Assembly: GCF_037076455.1 (NCBI RefSeq)
Contig: NZ_AP028679.1
Location: forward strand, 3,053,501-3,117,500
Length of the DNA stretch: 64,000 bases
Source of the DNA: Desulfoferula mesophila
GTDB taxonomy: Bacteria > Desulfobacterota > Desulfarculia > Desulfarculales > Desulfarculaceae
Direction: 5' to 3'
The first letter of the stretch is position 1. Each line of letters starts with the position of its first letter. The translations under genes and the position numbers were made by a program. The notes below the pieces were generated by a model that saw nothing but the letters and a program-made list of their open reading frames with translations, ran no database searches and was not told the origin of the DNA. Shown piece after piece: positions 24,227-33,454 of the stretch.

Positions 24227-25402
24227 ATGGCCGTCAGGAAAAAAGTCCTAGGGCAAATCATTTTGGTGGTTGTGCTGCTGGTCGCGGGCACGGCGGCCCT
24301 GGCCGCCTTTGTGCTCAGCAAAAAGCCCCCGGCGCGCAAAACGGCCCAGGTGGTCAGCCCCCTGGTGCGCGTAATGGAGGTGGCCAGCCGGCCGGTGGAG
24401 GTCACCGTCCAGGGTGAAGGCACCGTGATTCCCATGACCCAGCCGGTGCTGTCCGCCGAGGTGGCCGGGCGGGTGGTCTACGTGTCTCCCCACCTGGTGG
24501 CGGGCGGTTCGTTCAAACAGGGCGAGCTGCTCCTTAAAATAGAGCAAAGGGACTACCAACTGGCCCTGACCCTGGCCCAGGCCTCGGTGAAGGCGGCCGA
24601 GACCAGCCTGCAGACCACCAGGGAGGAAGCGGCCAGCGCCAGGGAGGAATGGCATCTGCTCAACAAGGACAGCGACAACAAGATGGGCGAACCGCCCTCT
24701 CTTTTGATCAAGGAACCGCAGATAGCCCAATACAAGTCCAGCCTGGAGGCGGCCAAGGCCCAGGTGGAACAGGCGCGCCTGAACCTGGCGCGCACCGAGG
24801 TGCGCGCCCCCTTTGACGGACGGGTGGTCGCCGAAAACGTGGACCTGGGCCAATACCTGGCCAAGGGAGGCGTCATCGCCACGGTGTTTTCCACCGAGGC
24901 GGCGGAGATCAACGTGTACATCGAGGACCACGACTTGGCCTGGCTGAACGTTCCCGGCCTGACCACCCACGACAAGCAGGGCTCTCCCGCCGTGGTCAGC
25001 GCCGAGTTCGCCGGTAAGCAGATGTCCTGGCAAGGCCGGGTGGTGCGGGCCCTGGGCCAGGTGGACTCCAGCACCCGCCTGGTGGGCGTGGTGGTGCGCG
25101 TAGACAACCCCTATTCCACCCTGCCCCCCCTGGCCATGGGCGCCTTTGTCAAGGTTCGCCTGGTGGGCCACACCCTGCCCCGGGCCACCCTCATCCCCCG
25201 CGCCGCCCTGCACCAGGGCGACGTGGTGTGGCTGGTGGATGCGCAGGGCAAGCTGCGCTTCACCAAGGTCACGGTGGCCCGTATGCGAGGCGACCAGGTC
25301 CTGCTGGATCCCGGTCTGCCCCCGGGCTCCAAGCTGGTCACCACCAGCCTGCGCGAGGTCAGCGACGGCATGCAGGTGCGCACCACCGGGCAGGAGGGTT
25401 AA
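24227..25402 (+). CDS. RND periplasmic adaptor (membrane fusion protein)
   Basis: A 391-aa HlyD/AcrA-type adaptor that links the inner-membrane permease to the outer-membrane channel. It has one N-terminal membrane anchor (IILVVVLLVAGTAALAAFVL), a barrel/lipoyl segment (VEVTVQGEGTVIPMTQP, then VAGRVVYVSP), an alpha-helical hairpin with coiled coil around residues 115-185, and the second lipoyl half LARTEVRAPFDGRVVAENV. No lipobox is present, so anchoring is by the helix. It lies between the OprM-type gene and the RND permease. Confidence 0.9.
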   Translation: MAVRKKVLGQIILVVVLLVAGTAALAAFVLSKKPPARKTAQVVSPLVRVMEVASRPVEVTVQGEGTVIPMTQPVLSAEVAGRVVYVSPHLVAGGSFKQGELLLKIEQRDYQLALTLAQASVKAAETSLQTTREEAASAREEWHLLNKDSDNKMGEPPSLLIKEPQIAQYKSSLEAAKAQVEQARLNLARTEVRAPFDGRVVAENVDLGQYLAKGGVIATVFSTEAAEINVYIEDHDLAWLNVPGLTTHDKQGSPAVVSAEFAGKQMSWQGRVVRALGQVDSSTRLVGVVVRVDNPYSTLPPLAMGAFVKVRLVGHTLPRATLIPRAALHQGDVVWLVDAQGKLRFTKVTVARMRGDQVLLDPGLPPGSKLVTTSLREVSDGMQVRTTGQEG

Positions 25403-25405
25403 GCC

Positions 25406-28400
25406 ATGAAACGCATCATCGCCTGGTTCGCGCATAACCATGTGGCCGCGAACCTGCTGATGATTTTCTTTCTCCTGGCCGGGGCGGTCACCGCCCTGAC
25501 CATGAAGCTGGAGGTGTTTCCCGAGACCAGCCTGGACACCATCACCATCAGCGTGGAGTACCGCGGAGCCAGCCCCGCCGAGGTGGAAGAAGGGGTGATC
25601 CGGCAAATAGAGGAGAACATCGCCGGGCTGGCCGGCATCCGGCGCATCGATTCCAAGGCCGTGGAGGGCATGGCCACCATCATCATCGAGGTGGTCAAAG
25701 GCTGGGATCTGCAAAAGCTCCTGGACGAGGTGAAAAGCGAGGTGGATCGCATCACCACCTTGCCCGACGAAGCGGAGAAACCGGTAATACGCGAAACCAC
25801 CCGGCGCACCCAGGTGTTGTGGGTGGCCCTGTTCGGCGACGTGCCGGAGGCCAGCCTCAAGGCCATCGCCCAGCGCATGAAGGACGACATCACCGCCCTG
25901 CCCGACGTCACGGTGGCTGAGCTGTTCGGGGTGCGCGACAGCGAAATCCACATCGAGGTCTCCGAGCAGACCCTCCGGCGCTACAACCTCACCCTGAAAA
26001 GCGTGGCCAACGCGGTGGCCCAGGCCAGCCTGGATTTGCCCGGCGGCAGCGTGAAGACCGAGGGCGGCGAGGTGCTGGTCAGGGCCAAGGGGCGCAAATA
26101 CCTGGCCAAGGAATACTACGACGTACCCATCATCACCAGGACCGACGGCAGCAAGGTCACCCTGGGCCAGATCGCCCAGATCAAGGAGGGCTTCCAGGAC
26201 GACCAGGAGATGTTCGCCCGCTTCAACGGCAAGCCCGCCATCCTGATCCAGGTGTACCGGGTGGCCGACCAGAACGCCCTGGACGTGGCCAGCGAGGTCA
26301 AGGGCTACGTGGCCAAGGTCCGCCCCGAGCTGCCCGCCGGGGTCAACGTGGACTTCTTCAGCGACCGCTCCAAGATCCTCAAGAGCCGTATCGATCTTCT
26401 GCTCAGGAACATGGCCCAGGGCCTGGTCCTGGTGGTGCTGGTGCTGGGCCTGTTCCTCAGCGCCCGCCTGTCCTTCTGGGTCACCTTGGGCATACCCATA
26501 TCCTTCCTGGCGGCCATCTGGGCCCTGCCCTTTGCCGACGTGTCCATAAACATGATCAGCCTGTTCGCCTTCATCATGGTTCTGGGCATCGTGGTGGACG
26601 ACGCCATCGTGGTGGGGGAGCAGGTCTTCACCTTCCGGGAAGAAGGCATGGAGCCCATGCAGGCCTCCATCGAGGGCACCACCATCATCGGCAAGCCGGT
26701 GATCTTCTCGGTGCTCACCACGGTGGCCGCCTTCATGCCCCTGATGCTGGCCGGCGGCATGATGGGCAAGATCATGCGCAACATACCCGTGGTGGTCATC
26801 TCGGTGCTCATAGCCTCGCTCATCGAATCCCTGTTCATCCTGCCTTCCCACCTGGCCGGCTCCAAGGTAAAGGCGCGCAAGGATGGCAAGGAAAAACGCA
26901 GCGTCCGCCTGCTCAGGCGTTTCATCCGCGGCCCCTATTACAAGACCCTGGATTTTTGCCTGCGCTGGCGCTATGCCACCCTGGCTTCGGGCATCGTGGT
27001 ACTTTTGGTGGCCTTGGGCCTGGTGATGGGCGGCTACATCAAGTTCACCCTGTTCCCGGTGGTGGAGGGCGACCTGCTCACCGCCAACCTGGAGCTGCCC
27101 GCCGGAGCGCCGCCCGAGCAGACCACCCAGGTGGTGGACAAGCTGGAGAAGTCCATTAAAAGGGTGCTCGCCGATGCTGACGAGAAGCGGCCCCAGGGAT
27201 CGGAGCCCCTGCACAAGTACACCGTGAGCCTGGTGGGGATGAGCACCGGCGGCCGCGCCAGCCACAGCGGGGGGTCCTCCAGCGCCGGAGGCAACCTGGC
27301 CACCGTGTTCGTGGAGCTTTTGGAGGGCGAAAAGCGCAACATGAGCACCAAGGGCCTGGTGGCCGAATGGCGCAAGGAAACCGGCCAGGTGCCGGAGGCG
27401 GAGTCGCTGTCGTTCACCGGCGAGATGTTCAGCCCCGGCAACCCCATCGAAGTGCACCTTTCCGCGCCCAACGAGGAGGAGCTGATCACCGCGGCCGACG
27501 AGCTCAAGGCCAAGCTGGCCACCTACTCCGGGGTCTTCGACATCGCCGACAGCTTCACTCTCGGCAAGTGGGAGATGCAGCTCAAGCTGAAGCCGGCCGC
27601 CCGCAGCCTGGGGCTGACCTTGCAGGATCTGGCCCAGCAGGTGCGCTACGCCTTCTACGGGGCGGAGGCTCTGAGGCTGCAGCGCAACGAGGACGAGGTC
27701 AGGGTGTTGGTGCGCTTCCCGGAAAGCGAGCGGCGCACCCTGAGCGACGTGCGCCAGATGCGCATTCGCACCGCCACGGGCAAGGAGGTGCCCTTCAGCC
27801 AGGTGGCCGAGGTCACCATGACCAGGGGCTACACCAGCGTGGACCGGGCCCAGCGGCGGCGGGTCATCAAGGTGACCGCCGACGTGAACACTGATTTGGC
27901 CAATGCCAGCGAGCTCAGGGCCTGGCTGGAAAAAACGGTCTTGCCGGAGATGGAGGCCAAGTACAAGGGCCTGCGCTATACCATGGAGGGAGCGGGCCGC
28001 GAGGAGCGCGAATCCTTGAGCGACGTGCTTAGCGGCTTCGTCCTGGCCCTGTTCCTCATCTACGCCCTGCTGGCCATCCCCTTCCGCTCCTTCAGCCAGC
28101 CCATCATCGTCATGGCCGCCATTCCCTTCGGCCTGGTGGGAGCCCTGGCCGGGCACTTCATCATGGGCCTGGGCACCAGCCTGTTGAGTTTGTTCGGCAT
28201 GGTGGGCCTCACCGGCGTGGTGGTCAACGACTCCCTGGTCTTGATCGACGCGGCCAACCGCCTGCGCGACGCGGGCATGACCCCCGGCGAGGCCATCCGC
28301 GAGGCTGGGCCCATGCGCTTCAGGGCCATCATCCTCACCTCTCTGACCACCTTCGGCGGCCTGGCCCCCATCATCTTCGAGCGCAGCCTGCAGGCCCAGT

Positions 28401-28558
28401 TCCTCATCCCCATGGCCGTGAGCCTGGGCTTCGGAGTGCTGTTCGCCACGGGCATCACCCTGCTGTTGATCCCCTGCGGCTACCTGATGCTCGACGACAT
28501 CCACGCCATCATCGACCGCCTGCGGGGCCGCGCCCCGGTCCCGGCCGAGGACGACTAG
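25406..28558 (+). CDS. RND family efflux permease (AcrB/HAE1-like)
   Basis: A 1050-aa proton-driven antiporter in the inner membrane. The N-terminal helix is followed by the porter region FPETSLDTITISVEYRGASP and VEEGVIRQIEENI. Helix 4 has the proton-relay GIVVDDAIVVGE, with the paired Asp residues, and a later helix has the matching GVVVNDSLVLIDAANR with Asn in place of a charged residue. Two large periplasmic loops are present in the expected positions. Sequence style is closer to the multidrug/organic-solvent group than to the heavy-metal CusA group. The transported compounds cannot be told. A terminator follows the stop. Confidence 0.92.
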   Translation: MKRIIAWFAHNHVAANLLMIFFLLAGAVTALTMKLEVFPETSLDTITISVEYRGASPAEVEEGVIRQIEENIAGLAGIRRIDSKAVEGMATIIIEVVKGWDLQKLLDEVKSEVDRITTLPDEAEKPVIRETTRRTQVLWVALFGDVPEASLKAIAQRMKDDITALPDVTVAELFGVRDSEIHIEVSEQTLRRYNLTLKSVANAVAQASLDLPGGSVKTEGGEVLVRAKGRKYLAKEYYDVPIITRTDGSKVTLGQIAQIKEGFQDDQEMFARFNGKPAILIQVYRVADQNALDVASEVKGYVAKVRPELPAGVNVDFFSDRSKILKSRIDLLLRNMAQGLVLVVLVLGLFLSARLSFWVTLGIPISFLAAIWALPFADVSINMISLFAFIMVLGIVVDDAIVVGEQVFTFREEGMEPMQASIEGTTIIGKPVIFSVLTTVAAFMPLMLAGGMMGKIMRNIPVVVISVLIASLIESLFILPSHLAGSKVKARKDGKEKRSVRLLRRFIRGPYYKTLDFCLRWRYATLASGIVVLLVALGLVMGGYIKFTLFPVVEGDLLTANLELPAGAPPEQTTQVVDKLEKSIKRVLADADEKRPQGSEPLHKYTVSLVGMSTGGRASHSGGSSSAGGNLATVFVELLEGEKRNMSTKGLVAEWRKETGQVPEAESLSFTGEMFSPGNPIEVHLSAPNEEELITAADELKAKLATYSGVFDIADSFTLGKWEMQLKLKPAARSLGLTLQDLAQQVRYAFYGAEALRLQRNEDEVRVLVRFPESERRTLSDVRQMRIRTATGKEVPFSQVAEVTMTRGYTSVDRAQRRRVIKVTADVNTDLANASELRAWLEKTVLPEMEAKYKGLRYTMEGAGREERESLSDVLSGFVLALFLIYALLAIPFRSFSQPIIVMAAIPFGLVGALAGHFIMGLGTSLLSLFGMVGLTGVVVNDSLVLIDAANRLRDAGMTPGEAIREAGPMRFRAIILTSLTTFGGLAPIIFERSLQAQFLIPMAVSLGFGVLFATGITLLLIPCGYLMLDDIHAIIDRLRGRAPVPAEDD

Positions 28559-28582
28559 GCCGCTTCGCCAACAACGTCTACG

Positions 28583-28615
28583 CCCCGCCTCATTATCGAG
28601 GCGGGGTGTTTTTAT
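28583..28615 (+). terminator. Rho-independent terminator of the efflux operon
   Basis: CCCCGCCTC and GAGGCGGGG (28583-28591, 28598-28606) form a 9-bp stem with loop ATTATC, followed by TGTTTTTATT. It lies 25 bases after the RND permease stop. Confidence 0.9.
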
Positions 28616-28654
28616 TGGTCAACCAGGTTAGAGGCGTGGGCGTGGCGAAGCCGA

Positions 28655-28752
28655 ACCGGCACAGCCAGGGTGGGTCAGGAAAGGCGACAGCCGAACGAGG
28701 AACGCAGGCATAGTATGCCTTCGCCGAGGGTCACAAGCCGTTCCCTAGACAA
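28655..28752 (+). repeat. Dispersed palindromic repeat, copy 2a
   Basis: Starts ACCGGCACAGCCAGGG and has the core AGCCGAACGAGGAACGCAGG followed by CATAGTATGCCTTCGCCGAG, where GGCATA and TATGCC pair. It is the first of two partial or full copies in tandem between the RND terminator and the radical SAM gene. The right arm is degenerate. Confidence 0.65.
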
Positions 28753-28776
28753 CATGAAGCTGCCGGGCAAGGCCGA

Positions 28777-28898
28777 CCGGCACAGCCAGGCGCCGCAGGG
28801 CAAGGCGGCAGCCGAACGAGGGACGCAGGCGTAGTACGCCTACGCCGAGGACCAAGTGATGGCGACAACGCAGCCATGCGGGGTCTGGCGAAGCCGGA
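28777..28898 (+). repeat. Dispersed palindromic repeat, copy 2b
   Basis: About 122 bp from ACCGGCACAGCCAGGC through GCCGCAGGGCAAGGCGGC, the central hairpin GGCGTAGTACGCC, then CGACAACGCAGCCATGCGG to GGTCTGGCGAAGCCGG. The arms pair (CCGCAGGGC against GCCATGCGG imperfectly). It ends at the base before the stop codon of the minus-strand radical SAM gene (stop 28899-28901). The left part of this 340-base gap (28620-28654) holds a stray GTGGCGAAGCCG like the right end of this copy. Confidence 0.75.
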
Positions 28899-30167
28899 CT
28901 AGAGCTTGGGGTTGAAATAACCATGCTTAAGCCGCGGAAAGCGCCGCCGCAGGCCGTCGATCATCTCGGCGATGCCCAGACGCTCCTGGGGCGGGGTGAG
29001 GCCCAGGGTGCGCAGATAAATCTCGGGATCGATGTTCAGGTTGCGCCACTGGATCAGGTCCAGGCCGGTCTCGGCCACCAGGTCGGCGATGGCCTGGGCC
29101 TCTTCCGGGCGGTCGGTCACCCCGGGCATGGTCAGCAGGTTCAGCGAGGCGTGGCCTCCGGCGGCCTTGACCACCTTGATGGACTCCACGGCATCGGCCA
29201 GGGACCAGCCTCGCGGCTGGTAATAGGCCTGGTGCCGCTCGCGGATGAGGCTGTTCACCGACACCCGGATGGAGCTGAGGCCCGCATCCATGAGCCGAGC
29301 CACCACGTCGGGCAGGGAACCGTTGCTGTTGAGGTTGATGGTGCCCTGGGGCACCCGCTGGTGGATGCAGCGGATGGACTCCTCCAGCAGCTCGCCCTGG
29401 GTGAGGGGTTCGCCTTCGCAGCCCTGGCCGTAGCTTACCAGCGGGTCCAGGGCGGTGCTGAAGTGGTGCATGGCCACTTCCACCACCTCCTCCACCGTGG
29501 GGGTGAAGGCGATGCGCTCCTGGGTGACCGGGAAGGGGCCCTCGGGCTGGCTGGAGATGCAGCCCAGGCAGGAGGCGTTGCAGGTCCCGGCCGTGGGCAG
29601 GGGGGCCTCCCAGCGGCCCAGCATGAGGTTGCGCGCCGCCGGGCAGCCGTAGCCCATGGCGCAGTGGCCCAGGTGCTGCATCAGGCGGTTGTGGCGGAAC
29701 TTGCGCAGCAGGCGGCGGCCCGCCTCCTGCAGGCGCTGGGGCGGGGGAAACTTGTCCGGATCCTGCCGGGGCAGCGGGTCCACCCGGATGGCGGTGGCCA
29801 CCAGGCGCTCTTTGGACAGGCCCACCGCCGCGTAGGCGAACAGGGGCAGCACGGGCGCGCCCGCCTGGGTCTGGAAGGCGCTCCACAGTGTGGCGGTGTG
29901 GGCCGGGGCCAAGAAGGCGGCCACGGCGCTAACCTTGGCCGCCCCGTTGGCCGGATCGCGCTCCAGCACCTCGAAGCCGCCGTTTTCGTCCACTCCCACC
30001 GGCAGGCGCCCCGGCAGCAGAAACAGTTCGCTGCCCGGCGGCAGGGGGATGCATTGGTTTTCGGCCACCGGCTCCCAGCGCCCTCCGGCCGAGCCGGCCA
30101 TGCCCATTCCGGGATGGTCCAGGATGTTGCCCTGGCCGTCGGCGTATAAAAGTCGGGGGGTGGACAT
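28899..30167 (-). CDS. Radical SAM protein of unknown function
   Basis: A 422-aa protein. The Fe-S motif is GTCNASCLGC, i.e. C-x3-C-x2-C, about residue 195, followed by SSQPEGPFP and a TIM-barrel region including VSYGQGCEGEPLTQGE, NLNSNGSLPD and SIRVSVNSL, typical of the radical SAM fold. Before the motif there is an additional N-terminal ~180-residue domain with a Cys-containing segment (LGHCAMGYGCPAARN). ATG 30165-30167 has GGAGG four bases upstream. It ends exactly at a palindromic repeat. It is divergent from the flavoprotein gene. The reaction is unknown. Confidence 0.85.
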   Translation of the reverse strand: MSTPRLLYADGQGNILDHPGMGMAGSAGGRWEPVAENQCIPLPPGSELFLLPGRLPVGVDENGGFEVLERDPANGAAKVSAVAAFLAPAHTATLWSAFQTQAGAPVLPLFAYAAVGLSKERLVATAIRVDPLPRQDPDKFPPPQRLQEAGRRLLRKFRHNRLMQHLGHCAMGYGCPAARNLMLGRWEAPLPTAGTCNASCLGCISSQPEGPFPVTQERIAFTPTVEEVVEVAMHHFSTALDPLVSYGQGCEGEPLTQGELLEESIRCIHQRVPQGTINLNSNGSLPDVVARLMDAGLSSIRVSVNSLIRERHQAYYQPRGWSLADAVESIKVVKAAGGHASLNLLTMPGVTDRPEEAQAIADLVAETGLDLIQWRNLNIDPEIYLRTLGLTPPQERLGIAEMIDGLRRRFPRLKHGYFNPKL

Positions 30168-30297
30168 GGGACCTCCGGTGTGCGATGGGGACGTAATGCA
30201 ACCCTTGCAAGGATAAGGCCGTGTTTACCATGCCCCGCCCCGGCGGGCAAGGGCAGGCGCTTGTGGCCGGAACCCCGGCGTGCTAAATCTTGGGGCC

Positions 30298-31488
30298 ATG
30301 GAGCGCGAGTTCGACGCCATAATCGCGGGGTTGGGCCCGGCGGGAGCCGCCGCAGCGCTGGAGCTTTGCCGCGCCGGGGCCAGGGTGTTGGTCCTGGACG
30401 GCTCCGCCGGCCGCGGCAAGCCCTGCGGGGGTTGCCTGTCGGCCCGGGGCCTGGAGGCCCTGGCCTGGCTGGAGCCCCCCGCCTGGCTGAGGGCCTATCC
30501 GGTACGCCGCTTGTGGATCGGCTATCCGGGCCGCCCGGCGGCGGCGCATACTTCGTCGCGCCCGGGGGCCTATCTGGTGGAACGCGGCCGCCTGGACCAG
30601 TGGCTGGCCCGGCAGGCGCGGGGGGCCGGGGTCACGGTGGTAGAGTCCAGGGCCCGGGGGGTGGCGCGCCAAGGGGACATCTGGCGGATGGAGGCGGACG
30701 GTGGCCCCTGGCGGGCCCGTTGGCTTTTGGACGCCGGCGGGGCGCGCTCCCTGGTCTCCCGCCGTTTGGGCCTGGAGGGGGGCGGCTGGCGTTTCGCGGC
30801 CCTGGTGCGCGAGATTCCCCTGCCTGAGCGCCTGCGCCCGGCGCTGTCCGAGGCGGCCTTTCTGGAGCTGGGCGGGGTGGCCGGGGGCTATGGCTGGGCC
30901 TTTGACCGGGGCGGGGTGCTCAACCTGGGCATCGCCGGCCTCCTGGGGCGCGACCAGGGGGGAACCGGCGGCCTTAGGCGGCGCTGGGAGGCCTTCACCC
31001 GCCGCCTGGGCCTGTCCGGCGTGGGCGCCCCGCGGGGGGCGCTGATCCCCTGCCCCCACCGACGGCGGATAAGGGTGTGCGGCGAGGGTTGGGCGGCCCT
31101 GGGCGACGCCGCCGGGCTGGCCGACCCGGTACTGGGCGAGGGCATCGCCCAGGCGGTGGTCTCGGGACGCTTGGCCGCCCAGGCGGTGTTGGCGGGCGAC
31201 CTGGGCCTGTATCAGCGGGCGGTGGAAGACACCCTGCTGCGGGATCATTGCCACTCGCGCCTGCTGGCCCGGCTCATCTACCGCGTGCCCCAGGTTTTCC
31301 ACGCCTTGGCCCGGCGGCGTCCCGGCGGGGTGGAGTTGGGCTTCAACTGGCTCAGGGGAGAGATGGCGCCGGGTGACATTTGGCTCTGTCTGCTGCGCGG
31401 GCTCACGGGTTTGTCCCCGCTGCTTGATTCTTACCCGGCCTCATACTATAGTTCACCCCTGGTTCCCAGACCAAACCGGAGGGGTTGA
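30298..31488 (+). CDS. FAD-dependent geranylgeranyl reductase family oxidoreductase
   Basis: A 396-aa flavoprotein with an N-terminal GxGxxG dinucleotide fold, IIAGLGPAGAAAALELCRAG (residues ~8-27), and the FAD-binding sequence GDAAGLADPVLGEGI near residue 270, characteristic of the geranylgeranyl reductase / digeranylglycerophospholipid reductase family. PCGGCLSARGLEAL is the Cys-containing loop near the flavin. Likely function is saturation of prenyl or lipid double bonds, but related enzymes act on other substrates. ATG 30298 follows TTGGGG; an upstream GTG at 30280 is in frame but has no RBS. Its TGA overlaps the ftsB-like start. Confidence 0.82.
   Translation: MEREFDAIIAGLGPAGAAAALELCRAGARVLVLDGSAGRGKPCGGCLSARGLEALAWLEPPAWLRAYPVRRLWIGYPGRPAAAHTSSRPGAYLVERGRLDQWLARQARGAGVTVVESRARGVARQGDIWRMEADGGPWRARWLLDAGGARSLVSRRLGLEGGGWRFAALVREIPLPERLRPALSEAAFLELGGVAGGYGWAFDRGGVLNLGIAGLLGRDQGGTGGLRRRWEAFTRRLGLSGVGAPRGALIPCPHRRRIRVCGEGWAALGDAAGLADPVLGEGIAQAVVSGRLAAQAVLAGDLGLYQRAVEDTLLRDHCHSRLLARLIYRVPQVFHALARRRPGGVELGFNWLRGEMAPGDIWLCLLRGLTGLSPLLDSYPASYYSSPLVPRPNRRG
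31424..31452 (+). promoter_or_regulatory. Probable promoter for ftsB-like and efp genes, inside the oxidoreductase gene
   Basis: TTGATT (31424-31429) and TATAGT (31447-31452) are separated by 17 bases within the last codons of the flavoprotein gene. It would drive the ftsB-like, efp and MetE-like genes separately from the upstream gene. Confidence 0.45.
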
Positions 31489-31802
31489 TGGCCTCCAGCG
31501 AACGTTCGCGCTTGTGGTGGCCGCTGATTCTGGCCGCGGTGCTGGTTCTGTGCGCCCTGGTGCTTTGGCGCGGCGTGGCCAAGCTGACCGGCCTGCAAGA
31601 GGAGCTGGCCGCCGCCCGCCAGACCAACGCCCGACTGGACAAGGAAAATCGGGCCCTGTACCGCCAGGTGCAGCGCCTGAGGCAAGATAAAACCGCCCTG
31701 GAGCGGGCGGCCCGCCGGGACATGGGCCTGGTGGGCGATGACGAGGTGGTCTACAGCGGACCGGGCAAGAAGGCCCCGGCCCAGCGGCCACCGGAAAAAT
31801 GA
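31488..31802 (+). CDS. FtsB/DivIC-like septum formation protein
   Basis: A 104-aa bitopic membrane protein: short cytoplasmic start (SSERSRLWW), one helix at residues ~10-29, then a periplasmic coiled coil (LQEELAAARQTNARLDKEN, LYRQVQRLRQDKTALERAAR) and the terminal DMGLVGDDEVVY characteristic of FtsB/DivIC. It takes part in the FtsQBL division complex. ATG 31488 overlaps the preceding TGA and has GGAGGGG as RBS. The efp gene follows after 16 bases. Confidence 0.8.
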   Translation: MASSERSRLWWPLILAAVLVLCALVLWRGVAKLTGLQEELAAARQTNARLDKENRALYRQVQRLRQDKTALERAARRDMGLVGDDEVVYSGPGKKAPAQRPPEK

Positions 31803-31818
31803 AACTGGAGACGATTCC

Positions 31819-32376
31819 ATGTACAGCACGGCAGAGTTTCGCCGCGGCCTTAAGATCGAGATCGACGGCAAGCCCTATACCATCGTGGAGTTCCAGCACG
31901 TAAAGCCGGGCAAAGGCGGCGCCTTTGTGCGCACCAAGCTCAAAAACTTGGAAACCGGGCAGGTGCTGGAACAGACCTTCCGCTCCGGGGCCAAAGTTGA
32001 CATCCCCAACCTGGAAGAGAACAACGTCCAGTATCTCTACCAGGACGGCGACAGCTACGTGTTCATGGACAACGATACCTATGACCAGCTTTTCATCGCC
32101 GAGGAATACCTGGGCGACGCGGTGGACTACCTGAAGCCCAACATCGACGTCAAGGTGGTGTTCTTCAACGGCAAGCCCATAGGGGTCGAGCTGCCCATCA
32201 CCGTGGAGCTGGAGGTCACCGATACCGAGCCCGGCCTAAAGGGCGACACCGCCACCGGCGCCACCAAGAACGCCACCCTGGAGACCGGCCTGGTGGTGCA
32301 GGTGCCCCTGTTCATCGAACAAGGCGAGGTGCTCAAGATAGACACCCGCACCGGAGAGTACCTGGAGCGTGCCTGA
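31819..32376 (+). CDS. efp: Elongation factor P
   Basis: Relieves ribosome stalling at polyproline stretches. The 185-aa protein has the KOW-like domain I (GKPYTIVEFQHVKPGKGG) with the modifiable Lys about residue 32 in KPGKGGAF, and OB domains II-III (VDYLKPNIDVKVVFFNG, VELPITVELEVTDTEPG, then ATKNATLETGL). The Lys-Gly-Gly context does not tell which modification system is used; no epmA, epmB or earP is in the window. It overlaps the next gene by eight bases, suggesting coupled translation. Confidence 0.96.
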   Translation: MYSTAEFRRGLKIEIDGKPYTIVEFQHVKPGKGGAFVRTKLKNLETGQVLEQTFRSGAKVDIPNLEENNVQYLYQDGDSYVFMDNDTYDQLFIAEEYLGDAVDYLKPNIDVKVVFFNGKPIGVELPITVELEVTDTEPGLKGDTATGATKNATLETGLVVQVPLFIEQGEVLKIDTRTGEYLERA

Positions 32377-33427
32377 TAACTTCAAGCCCGGCTTTACGGC
32401 CACCGGTATAGGAACCCTGCCCCACCGCGACCCCCAGGCCGCGGTGAGCGACGTGCTTACCCGCCTGGACGAAATGCCCTACTGGCCCCAGTTGCCCCAG
32501 CGCGACCCGGCCGAGGACATGACCCCCCAGTACGCCCCGGCCCTGGAGCCCCTGGTGAGCGCCACCCCCGGCACCCGCCAGGTCAAGGTATTCGGCGGCC
32601 TGGGGCGCGAAGAGGCCCTGGCCGCCTTTTACGAGCGCCTGTTGGGCGGCTCGCTGGAGTCCTTTGATCTGCAACCAGCCATGGCCGCAGGCTACTTCGC
32701 CTTTTTGGAAGCCCTGAGCCAAGCCCCGGCCGGAGCCTTCCCCTGGCTAAAGGGCCACGTCACCGGGCCCATCACCATGGGCCTGGGGCTGGCCGGGCTC
32801 GATGAAAAGGCCCTGCTCTACGACGACGAGGTGGCCGAGGCCATCGCCCGGGGGCTGGGCGCGGCGGCGGCGGCCCAGGCCCGGCGCCTGGGGGCCACGG
32901 GACGCCCGGTGATGATCTTCTTCGACGAGCCGGGGCTCTCCGGCTTTGGCAGCGCCTTCACCCCCATCAGCCGTGAAAGGGTGCTGGCCCTGCTGGGCGC
33001 CGCCTTTGAGGAGGCCCGGGGACGGGCCGACATGGTCATCGGGGTGCACTGCTGCGGCAACACCGACTGGTCCCTGCTGGTGGACGCCGGGGCCGACGTA
33101 CTCAACCTGGATTCCGAGGGCTACAGCCGCCATCTGCTGCTCTACCCCGAGTCGGTGCGCACCCTCTTGGAGCGGGGCGGGGCCGTGGCCTGGGGCGCGG
33201 TGCCCACCGCCGAGTACAAGGGCAACGAGACCGCCAAGGGCCTGTGGGCCGGCCTGCACGAGCTGCTGCGGGCCTTGGAAGAGAAGGGACTGCCCCACGA
33301 CCTGCTGGCCTCCCAGGCCCTGGTCTCCCCGGCCTGCGGCATGGGCACCTTGACCGAAGATCAGGCGCGGGCCATCCTGGACCTCACCGTGCAGGTGAGC
33401 GCCCTGGCCAGGGAGCTCTACGTCTAG
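32369..33427 (+). CDS. MetE-like/uroporphyrinogen decarboxylase-fold Zn methyltransferase (short form)
   Basis: A 352-aa TIM-barrel protein of the UROD/MetE_C superfamily. The substrate-side start FTATGIGTLPHRDPQAA and the zinc-site residues GVHCCGN (His, Cys) plus SPACGMG (Cys) match the C-terminal catalytic domain of cobalamin-independent methionine synthase and the short MetE-like proteins. The N-terminal folate domain of full-length MetE (~750 aa) is absent. Short homologues use methyl-corrinoid proteins or other donors; which applies here is inference. It starts at GTG 32369 inside the efp gene. Confidence 0.8.
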   Translation: MPDNFKPGFTATGIGTLPHRDPQAAVSDVLTRLDEMPYWPQLPQRDPAEDMTPQYAPALEPLVSATPGTRQVKVFGGLGREEALAAFYERLLGGSLESFDLQPAMAAGYFAFLEALSQAPAGAFPWLKGHVTGPITMGLGLAGLDEKALLYDDEVAEAIARGLGAAAAAQARRLGATGRPVMIFFDEPGLSGFGSAFTPISRERVLALLGAAFEEARGRADMVIGVHCCGNTDWSLLVDAGADVLNLDSEGYSRHLLLYPESVRTLLERGGAVAWGAVPTAEYKGNETAKGLWAGLHELLRALEEKGLPHDLLASQALVSPACGMGTLTEDQARAILDLTVQVSALARELYV

Positions 33428-33454
33428 ACCCTCGCCTTTTGACGCAACCAAGAT

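Noticed and set aside
24248-28504. A 1418-codon open frame on the minus strand across the whole RND operon
   Set aside because: It is antisense to the adaptor and permease genes, both of which are clear families with RBS and operon spacing. The product is dominated by His, Gln, Gly and Ala, as expected from the reverse complement of GC-rich coding DNA.
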